Assembly: GCA_015852425.1 (NCBI GenBank)
Contig: JAAAIG010000210.1
Span: 1 to 35,725, forward strand
DNA length: 35,725 nucleotides
Direction of reading: 5' to 3'
From: Gryganskiella cystojenkinii
Lineage: Eukaryota; Mortierellomycota; Mortierellomycetes; Mortierellales; Mortierellaceae
Shown: positions 10,417 to 19,342 of the stretch, piece after piece
How the letters are laid out: each line of letters begins with the position of its first letter
Position numbering within the stretch: the stretch's first letter is position 1
Translations under genes and position numbers: made by a program
Notes under the pieces: model-generated
Seen by the model: only the letters and a program-made list of their open reading frames with translations
Told to the model about the DNA's origin: nothing
The model's database searches: none

Positions 10417-13400
10417 TTGAAGCTGCTGTGTGAAGTGGAGCTGCATCGATTCCATACACGACGATATCTTTTGAACGTCCGACGAAAGACTCTCAATCGC
10501 CTCATGGTCTTTCTGGTTCACGGTCGACAGATCATCCATACCGCTCTGGAAAGCGGAGTTGATCTGCTGGAACATCGCCTGGGTAGCCTTTTGATACGAG
10601 GGGATCAAGACCTTAGAAAAGCTTTCCCTGAAGGATTCTTCGATCGAGGGTCGGATCGCTGACGACACTTGTTCCGTAAGCTTGCTCATAAATTCTGGGT
10701 TGCCCATGATGCGATCCATGTTCTCGCCCAATGCAGCGTCAACAGCAGAAGGCAGGCTCTATTAGGAAAAAAAATCGAAATTCAGAAAACGCCAAGAACC
10801 CGCAGTTTCAAAGTATCTATACTACACTTTAATGCGATCGAAAACAATCTTACCTTCGCAGTAACGTCTCTCATGGTGCTGGCCATCTGACGTTCGACAG
10901 CGGCGCTGACAACCTTGTTCAGTGCAGGAACAACAGCGCCTTGGATCTCCTTGTTTACAGTTTGGACAAGCAGTTGCTCTGTGCTCTTGGTCAAGGTCTG
11001 TGAGACCATCTTCAAAACAATCTCCTGCCGCGTAATCTGGTCCTGATCCATCTTGCGTGCCTGTTGTTCCAGCTCTGAGCTTAGCTTCCTCTCAAAGCGA
11101 GCGGCAAGCCTCTCCTCGATATCCGACAACAGTGTTTGAAGCTCGCTCATAGAGATAGTCAGTTGTTCGCGTTGGCTTGGCAATACCACCGACTCGTTCA
11201 CTGTGGCACTAGCATCGGTGGCACTCGATGGTCGAGTCAAAGGTTGTCTGGTAGTTCGTCCAGCAGGCTTAGTTTGATCGTTGGCGGACTTGGGCTCCAT
11301 CAAAGCAGCCTGAGCTTTAGGGACAGCTGACGTGGGGGACGCGTCAACGCTGTTCTTGCCGCTCGAGCGTCCTTGAGCAGCAGCGTCCTTCTTGTCAGCA
11401 CCTTCTGTAGCCGAGTTGCGCTTCTTCTCCTTCAACTTTGCGATTGCTCCATTGATGACAGGACCATGCAGCTTTACAACCTTCTCTGATTCCCTTTCGA
11501 CGTCAGGCGCAACAGGAGTTTCAACAGCCTCAGTGACAAGGGTCTCCGTTCTAGATGCGGTGGGACTACCGGCTTGCTCCAGCCCTTTGGTCGCGACAGG
11601 GCTAGATGCGTTGTGGGTGTGGACCTTTCCACCAGAGGCTGCCCGTTGCTCAGTCACCTTCGAGGACGGAGCAAAGGCGGCGGCAGAGACGAGAGTCTTG
11701 CAATTGGCCTTATCGTGGGGCTCAAGTCCCTTTATAATGTATTGCTGAACAGCCTTGGCTTGGATGCAGTAGACCGAGAAGCCATTGTACTCCAAGGATG
11801 AGTCCGGCATAACTACAAAGCTGATGACAGGCTGTGGCATAGGGAACTCGATCATGAAATCAAAGCGAGCAACACCCTCAGTGGTCTCCGTGTGCTCGAG
11901 GTTGGACTTAATGTACTGTGATTGTGAGATATTCTTGATCGGTCCCTTGGACAATGACGAGCTTATGTTGACCTTGATGCCAAAGAGCGAGAGTCGTGCA
12001 GTGTTGGCTAATACAAGGCTGGAGGTCTCGTAGTCATAGCCTATAAAGTTGAACATTTTCATGTCCTGTAACCGCGACGCAGACTTTCCAAGAGACGATC
12101 TTCGACTCAACGACTGAGGCTCCTTGAAAACGAGCTGATCCATAAGGACTAATCCTGCAGTCAGCCACAGACTCAATTCTGTTCCGCGACGGCACGCGGT
12201 CACGACGCCACGAGCTGCGGTAACGTCGGCCTCGTCAACAAACATGGCATTGGTAACACCGAGTCCGCCATGTGGAATAAGCTCACTCAAAAACGTCGCG
12301 TTTGTCATGCTAATCTCCCAAAATTTGACCGATCCATCCTCACTTGCAGTCACGATAACCGAACCGTCGGGAGAGAAGGCTATATCATTGATGGCCTAAC
12401 AAGGTAAAACAAGATAAAAAGATGGATTAGAGCCACCTTAAAAGATCCAGAAAGCAAGTCCCAGTCGAAACATAGAGCAAACCATACCTGCTTATGCGCC
12501 TGAATGACGATCGCATGTTGCAAAAGCTGACTCTCATCCAACGTAATGGTCTCTTTGTTGTTGGTCAGATTTTCAATGTTCACAACCAAAACAGAGTGGT
12601 CATCGTTGTTGACCAAGGCCAAAACGGAGGCATGAGCGGGACTCCATGCGACGCGGCTATACCTCGGCTTATCCGACTGAGGCTCGCCAATGAGTTCCAA
12701 GAACATTGAGTGGGCGATATCTGTAGAGTCAACATCCGAGCCAGACAGATTCCAAATGATAACCCTGCTGTCCTTACCCACACTGGCCAAAAGTTGCGAG
12801 TCTGAGGTGCTTGCAGTGTTGCCAATAGAGAATCCCATATCGATGACCTGATCGCTGTGTCCCCGAAGCAGAGTCCTGTGTCCATGAGATTGTTGAATAA
12901 CTCTGATCTTGCCACCTAGGTGCGTAACAAAATCATGCAGTGTCAGCTCCAAGGTCCAGTCTTATGCAATAAAAGTGAGGCATCTATCAGGCTGATGGTC
13001 ACTGCACATACCCTTGGCAGCGTAACTAATGTAGCCCTTGCTGACAGACACCATTCGGCCGTGATTATACTCGACATCAGTCGGAATAAGGGTAATTGGA
13101 ATGGTCTCCAAGTCCTCCGAAAAGATAGCGTCCAGGTTATCAACTCCGGTGTCATAAGTCATAGGCCCAGATTCTGGACGGCTAAGATACACTCCATCAG
13201 GGTAGCTGTTGATTCAAAAGGAATCAGGAGAAGACGAAGCAAAAAAAAGAGAAAGAAACAGTAGAGTGAGGTGAGCTAGAGTTGGTGCAAAAGAAATTGA
13301 GAGCCTGGGATCTCCGGCATACCTTGAGCTTCCCTTCGCAAGTTTTTGCACGCGATGGTTCCAAGCCGAGTTGGGGGGAAGTAGCTGATCAACCTGGTAC

Positions 13401-14829
13401 CGCCTTTGGGTCTGATCACGTTCATGCACACGACTGGCGCTCTCCTGTTCCGTATGGGCTGAGGTCTCGCGACGGGGAACAGGAGTGCTGAAGCGCTCCG
13501 AGGACGAAGCTGTGGGTGCCGCATCGTGAGATCCGACCAAGGGGGTCCCCGATCTGGAGTGTGACGGAGGGGTGACGGTGGCGGCGGATGGAACAGCGGG
13601 GGTTGCAGAAGCAGAATTGTTGGCAGAGTTTGTAAAAGAAGCGAAAGGGTTCACGTATGTGAACTTTGCCTTGGAGGACGAATGGGGAGTGCTATCCTTG
13701 GAAGCAGGTGACTTTACGGATGGTTCCCTACGCATCTCCAAGCCCTTGGTTTCGATAACAGACTCGACAGCAACATCTGTCTGGGGCTGTTGAGGCGCAG
13801 GCGACGAGGACGAAGACGAGGACTTTTGGAGCATCGCAAGTAGATTGCTAACGGGAGCATCAATTGCATCAAAGCGAAGTTAACATCAGTGTGAACTCTT
13901 TTTTTNNNNNNNNNNGAAATTAAAAGAAGTTTGTCCTGTTTTTTTTTTTTTCTTCTTCTTTGTGGCGATATCTCTCTTTGCAGTCGAACGATTTCCGGTA
14001 CTTACACTTCCTCGTTCTTGGGTGTTGGTTGCGGCTGAGCCATCTCTGGGCGCGATCCACCAAAGAGCGCCATCTTTAGACTTTCAGTCTTTTGCTGGGC
14101 GGCCGTCTGAGCAATCTGGGGCTCAGGCTGTTGCTTTGGCGCAGGTGTAGGTGCAGCTCCTCCGAAGAGTGCCAGCTTGAGGCTATCCGTGCTGGCCTGG
14201 AGATCAGCCTGCATATTGGGTGACTGAGACTGAGAATGGTTCTGAGGGGGTTGTTGGAAGGCAGCATGAGGAGACGATCCGAAGGCTGGTCCAGACATGC
14301 TCGAGCTAGAGCCAGGCGAGGTTTGGTTCAGGCTCTGGAGGAGCGAAGCCAACGCGTTACTCTGAGGAGGAGCGCGGCTCTGAGAAGTAGGTCCTGGAGA
14401 AAACTGGTTCGCAGGTGGTGGACCACGTTGGGAAGGGTGCATCATTGGCATGAACATTGGGTGATGCTGCTGCTGATCCAAAGAGGGTGGTGGTTGGCTG
14501 AATCCAAATCCTGGCATCATCTGACCCATGGGAGGTGGGGGCATGGTGCCGAGACCCTGGAAGAAAGGCGGCTGCGAGGACATTGGAGGATGCATGTCGT
14601 TGATGTGGTGAGGGTGTTGTTGGTGCTGATGTTGGTGTTGCTGCATCTGCTGGGGGTGGGGGTGGATTCCTGGGGGACCATGGACACCAAGATGGGCCGG
14701 TTGTTGTTGTTGTTGATGTCCCTGACCAAGACCGAGTCCTTGAGGTCCCTGTGGTGATTGATTCAGACTCTGACCTTGACCCTGTCCTTGACCCTGGAGC
14801 ATGTCAAGGAGCGATCTGTTTTCGCTCAT
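9733..14829 (-). CDS. EDC4: Enhancer of mRNA-decapping protein 4 (EDC4/Ge-1) homologue
   Basis: Six exons (14829-14006, 13847-13323, 13205-13012, 12960-12488, 12395-10854, 10758-9733) give about 1,527 residues; human EDC4 is about 1,400. Residues 1-275 are a Gln/Pro/His-rich disordered region. A Ser/Pro linker contains FTYVNPF. WD40-like blades run from about 450 to 800 (HLGGKIRVIQQSHGHRTLLR, AINDIAFSPDGSVIVTASED). A Ser/Ala/Thr linker and an amphipathic coiled-coil stretch follow, then polyglutamine (about 1297-1319). The C-terminus is an alpha-helical domain typical of Ge-1 (VNQLIAYGDFENAFTHAL, FYICSKV), which in animals drives oligomerisation and P-body localisation. EDC4 scaffolds Dcp1-Dcp2 in mRNA decapping. 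Intron 1 contains a run of ten N, so its true length is unknown, but the joined frame (GT + C = Val275) is consistent. The gene is absent from budding yeasts, so its presence fits an early-diverging fungus. Confidence 0.92.
10361..10437 (-). repeat. CAG/CAA trinucleotide repeat encoding polyglutamine in EDC4
   Basis: On the minus strand this is a mixed CAG/CAA repeat coding for about 18 consecutive Gln with a few interruptions (His, Leu). The purest part is 10371-10418. Mixed codons suggest selection for glutamine rather than recent pure slippage, but length polymorphism between strains is likely. Confidence 0.9.
13906..13915. other. Assembly gap (10 N)
   Basis: Ten ambiguous bases lie in intron 1 of EDC4, flanked by poly-T on the plus strand at 13899-13905 and 13940-13951. 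The number of N is probably a placeholder. It does not touch any exon as I have drawn them. Confidence 0.99.
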
Positions 14830-15242
14830 CGTTTGATCAGAAAGAAGTCGATCGATCGATCGTGCGAGCAAGAGAGAGGGAGAGAGAGCGAGAGAGAGGT
14901 TGAAATAGTTCAAAAGAGCAGACGATGAAGAAGGAGAAGAACGACGATTATTGCATTTTGGATATGACGTCGACATCACGTGAATATATGCCTTTGAAAA
15001 ATGAAATTTCTGCACAATATGTTGTAATTAAAGAGGTGAAGGGTTCTTGCCACCTGTCAGTCAACGAGTTGCTCGAAAAACACCTTCACTTCCTCTTCTT
15101 CTTCATCTCTCCTTTGGCTTTACTCATTCGCTTCATCGCCTGGACCCTCAACTCGACTCGAATCAACTTTGCTGTCTCACTAATACTCGCTCCTTCACCC
15201 TCTCGGAAAATATACCCCCAACGGATACATTGATTGCACCAA
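14830..15242. promoter_or_regulatory. Divergent promoter between EDC4 and PIG-U
   Basis: The two start codons are 413 bp apart on opposite strands. The region holds a GA-rich tract (14870-14900), a TGACGTCG CRE-like site (14965-14972) and a perfect TCACGTGA palindrome (14976-14983), an E-box of the type bound by bHLH factors. The two sites are only a few bases apart. Function is inferred from position. Confidence 0.5.
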
Positions 15243-17229
15243 ATGCAGCAAAAAGCATCCGTTGTCTTTGCTGCCGCCTTCGCGCTTAGACTCGCCCTCT
15301 TTGAGGTTCCCGCCCTGGCCTCGTTACTCGGCGGTCGTGTCGAGATCTCGACCTCAATCACAAGCTTCAAAAGATGTAAGAGACTGAAAAGCTATAGACA
15401 GTATAGCCTTTCCGGTCCTGACGACTTTCTCTCAGCGCACCACATTTCTCAGCGCGTCTGATCCGCCTTCTCACTTGCTATCCATGTATCTCTCTCTTCC
15501 CGCATAATAGTATCAGAAGGCGTATTTCTCTTCAGCAATGGGGTGCCACCATACGATGGCGGAGTATTTCATCAGGTTGGTCAATCGGAACAAACCATAG
15601 CCAATTTCCGCACAATCGTATGCATTCCTACACACGGGCTATCTGCTCACCGCGTAACATCATTGTTTTTTAGGCGCCCCTGCTCCTTGGTCTCTTTTAT
15701 CCCATAATATCAAGTCCACTGCTGGTCAAGCTACTTTATATTTTCGGAGATCTCTCGATTGGCTACATGTTACGAGAAATTACAAACCTGAAAGACAAGA
15801 ATAATGCCCAGGAAAAAAAAATCAGGCAGTACGGAAACAAGATGGAAGATCCAGGAATGGATGGACTCACCGTCGCAATGCTCTACCTCTTCAACCCCTT
15901 TACGATCGCAACCTGTCTGGCCAAGAGCACGTTGCTCTTCTCTAATATCGCGACCATCGCCGGCATTTGGATGGGCATGAGAGGTAGCCTTCTTGACTAT
16001 GCAACTTTGATGAACTCTTAACTGAAACTCTGTTGAACTGCCTTTCTGCTCTACTCACGCACGAACTTGCTATCCTTTGTCATAGGCGTCAAGGCATTGG
16101 CCATGTTTAGCATCGCGGTGGCTTCATACCTTTCGCTTTACCCCTCGATGCTCGTATTCCCGGTCTCCATCATGTTGACCCGAGGCGTGGATCAATCGCT
16201 TCAAAAGAAAGTACGTTATTTTGAGCCAATTGTCTGTTGCCAGTCATGTCCATCCGAAAATTCACGCCAAACTGACGACCTCTTGTTTATTCATAGGCTG
16301 GTATCCAATGCATAGGTATCTTCTTCGCGTCTCTCCTCTCGCTTTTCCTCCTCTCAATTGTCCTTGTGAACTCTTTGGATTTCTTCAGCAGCGTCTACGG
16401 CACAATGTAAGTCCGAATATGCTATGTCAGCGTTGACATTCAGAAAATGAAAGGCTCCAAAGCGTGTAACACAGGCATCCTCCTTTTTCTTTGTAGATTG
16501 CTGGTTAATGACTTGACGCCAAATTTGGGGCTGTTTTGGTACTTTTTCATCGAGATGTTTGACCAGTTCAGACCCTTCTTCTTGATCGTGTTCCAAATTC
16601 ATGTCTTTATCTTTGCCCTGCCCATTACGATCAAACTCCGGTATGATGTTTTTTTTGTACTTTTGCTCATCATTATCATTCTTGGCCCAAATGCTCTAGA
16701 TCAGCTATAGTATCGTTAAGACAATGACTTTTTTCGATATTTTAGGAAAAATCCTCTATTTGCGTCCTTCTTGCTCTGCACTGTCATGGGAACCTTCAAA
16801 GGCTATCCTTCTGTTGGAGATGCGGCATTGTACCTTGGACTTTTGCCCGTCTGTTCCGAGATTTTCAAATGTAAGTCACCTATTCTTAAAGATGGTGACC
16901 TGAAACAAACCCCGGATACTCATACAATTCCGGATTTCCAACAATTTTGTTTTTTTTATATTTTAGACATGCGCTACACGTTCCTGATCGTCAACCTGTT
17001 CCTGTACTCATCCGTACTGGCGCCTATCTTTTGGTACCTCTGGGTGTACCTTGGCAGTGGAAACGCAAACTTTTTTTACGCCATTGGACTTGTCTATGGT
17101 ATTGGAGAAGTTATCCTGATGATCGACACCACTTTTGCAAACGCCCGGCGTGAGTTCGAGGCTCAGTCGCCACCTGAACCATCAGAAGGAACCTCTCTGG
17201 GCTGGGACCGAGATGTTGCTCAAAAATGA
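15243..17229 (+). CDS. PIGU: GPI transamidase subunit PIG-U (Cdc91/Gab1)
   Basis: Eight exons (15243-15375, 15511-15575, 15674-15983, 16086-16210, 16297-16406, 16497-16640, 16746-16870, 16967-17229) encode 424 residues; human PIG-U is 435. Introns are 86-135 bp, all GT-AG, and every junction keeps frame. The protein is hydrophobic throughout with many membrane segments. Family signatures include SEGVFLFSNGVPPYDGGVFH near the N-terminus, VNDLTPNLGLFWYFFIEMFD in exon 6, GYPSVGDAALYLGLLPV in exon 7 and LWVYLGSGNANFFYAIGL in exon 8. PIG-U is a multi-pass ER membrane subunit of the GPI transamidase (with Gpi8, Gaa1, PIG-S and PIG-T) that attaches GPI anchors to secretory proteins, which fungi need for cell-wall proteins. 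The C-terminal tail after the last membrane segment is short and charged. Identification is firm. Confidence 0.95.
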
Positions 17230-17431
17230 AAACGCGCCGACTATCTCAAATAAAAAAGCATGCCATAGAAAGATCGTTATCCTTCACAACCCAAGAGAGA
17301 ATCAACAAGATCTCGCGAGGTGTCCACCACGTGACTTTCGTGTCTCGTTTCGTGTGCCACCATTTTTTTTCGAATTTTTTTTTTGATGCGTCAAAAACAC
17401 GCTTCCCCTTCATACCAACAAACCATCAATC
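17230..17431 (+). promoter_or_regulatory. Upstream region of the BARD1-like RING gene
   Basis: This 202-bp gap must contain the 3' end of PIG-U and the promoter of the RING gene. Two palindromes are close together: CTCGCGAG at 17312-17319 and the E-box CACGTG at 17328-17333, about 100 bp before the start codon. They are visible in the sequence; binding proteins are unknown. Confidence 0.4.
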
Positions 17432-19173
17432 ATGCACTCAGTCGATGATGCACTCGAGAAAATGCGAGCTTTGCTCGTGTGTCAGCTTTGTGGTGGACAA
17501 CTCCGGGCCACGGTCACGATTCAGGAATGTGGCCATCACTTTTGCCAGTAACCGAAATTCTCGTTGCGCACGGAAACATAGTCATTTGACTCTAATGCTA
17601 AAGCTGAAGACTAAACAGGCAGTGTTTGCCCGAATCTTCGCATCTGCACCACTTTTTGTTTCGTATGAACTAGCACCTGCATCTACTCTAGTCTCGGAAG
17701 TACATGTCGCTGTCCAACCTGTAACTTACCCGCCAGGGTAGGCAACCTACTCAAGAACCCAACATACGACATTTTGGTGGCGTGCTCGAGCAAACTACTG
17801 GATCTTCGACGAGGTAACAATAATAGTTGTGCTGAGGCTCTCTAAACACTTCTTACGAAATTTTATTGGTGACGACGATTGCTAAACGAATGTCTGATGG
17901 ATATGTAGGCGTATCGCCCGCGATCGAAGATGAGCCATTCTTGAGCACAACACAAATAACTCGCCTTAACAATCAAAGGAATGTGGACGAAACGCCTCTC
18001 GGAACTCAGCCTTCCAGTCATGACAACAAGGACCTCAGGGAGGGTACTCCTCTAGGGTCTGTGATCTGGACTATGGATTGTGGACCAACATTTACACTCT
18101 CGGAACCTTTGAATAGCATCCCCCCATCATCCTCTTCTTCCTCTTCCGACTATAATCAAAACTCGTCTCTTGCCGCTGCTACCTCAATTCGATCCTCCAG
18201 TACCAACAACAGCAGTCATCCCCTGCCCTCGCTCAACACCGCCCTCTCTGACCACAGGCGTGAAAAGATCTTGCAGGAATTACGCGAAAGAGCTCACGCC
18301 GCTGAGGCCATCCCTTTTCCGGCGTCCCTATTGAATCCTCAGGCTCATCAGACCTTGCCTTCGCTTAACGATGTGTTTACAAGCAATGGACAGGACAAAA
18401 GTCTAACCACTGCGAATATAGACTCTACCAATATTGCAGAACGGAGATCAGACGAGTTGAGAATGCCACCACCGGGCCTTTCGATTACACCGGCAGCACA
18501 AGCACTATCCAGGACTCAGGATAAACCGACATCAGCCACTGCCGCAGATCGAACAATAGCCCCGCAACTCAAACCAACAATGTCCCAGCTCCAACGGCTT
18601 CTAAACATCAACCGCCCTCGGCAGGAGAGTTGTATCCCCAGTTCGCAAGAAAACGAGACACAGACTCAAACACAAACATTCCCGTTTCCATCTCAGGACT
18701 ACGAGGTAAACAAATATATTTCACCATGATCTGCCCACCCGTATACCATTATTATATCGATAACATGAGATTGACTTTTTTTTTCTTGTCCCTTGTCCGT
18801 CTCTTACTGTTTTCTATTCCTTCTTTCTTTAATTATTATTTAGGATTCGAGATCTTACCATACACCACGCATGCCTTCCCAGACCTATTTTACATTTCCT
18901 CTCTCACAATCCGAAACTGAAGAAGGGTCATCCTCGTCATCGGCATCCAGGAAACGGGCCATGTTATCAGATCGTAGCATGTCGAATCGAGCCTTACTAG
19001 AGAAGGAAGAACAATCTCACCAATCTCATCAACAGCAGCCTGATGACGGAAGAGAACCTGCAGCGCCCATGACACGTCCAGTAGAACGACCACGGAGTGA
19101 TCCCAACGAACCTATCGAAGTGCAATCCTCACAGCCGACAGCAGACATGATGAATCCCAGCTTACCTTATTAA
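17432..19173 (+). CDS. BARD1-like RING-finger protein with SQ/TQ cluster
   Basis: Four exons (17432-17547, 17674-17813, 17909-18705, 18844-19173) encode 460 residues. The N-terminal C3HC4 RING has ligands C17, C20, C33, H35, C38, C41, C52 and C55. The C2-to-C3 spacing of 12 equals that of human BARD1, and the following helix (NLLKNPTYDILVACSSKLLD) resembles the helix after the BARD1 RING. Residues 86-460 look disordered (Ser/Asn/Gln-rich). LPSLN occurs twice (192 and 236 regions). Eight SQ/TQ dipeptides lie between residues 311 and 373, typical of ATM/ATR-kinase targets. No ankyrin or BRCT domain is seen. Likely function: E3 ubiquitin ligase or partner subunit, perhaps in DNA damage response. 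The exon 2 acceptor was chosen because it alone gave the fifth and sixth zinc ligands (CHTC) in frame; an alternative acceptor at 17691 would lose C41. RING assignment is strong, BARD1 kinship moderate; Rad18-type RINGs are the main alternative. Confidence 0.75.
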
Positions 19174-19342
19174 AAGCCGATGAGATGAGCAAACAATCTA
19201 ATTTTTTTTCTCCTTGCTTTATTTTTCAGTGCGAATGCGTAGTAGGCGTGTATGTGTTAGTGAAAGAGTGACTCTCGTCATGGTACAGGGACACTGGATG
19301 GATAAAGAAGAAAAGTGGCGTGTATGCTAGAATGTCTCCATC

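Noticed and set aside
14236..14757. A 173-residue plus-strand open frame rich in Trp, Arg and Leu
   Set aside because: It is antisense to the Gln/Pro/His-rich EDC4 N-terminus, whose low complexity gives long open antisense frames.
17630..17663. An extra middle exon in the RING gene giving CQQC as fifth and sixth zinc ligands
   Set aside because: It needs a weak GTTTCG donor to stay in frame. The simpler acceptor at 17673 gives CHTC with the right spacing without extra splicing.
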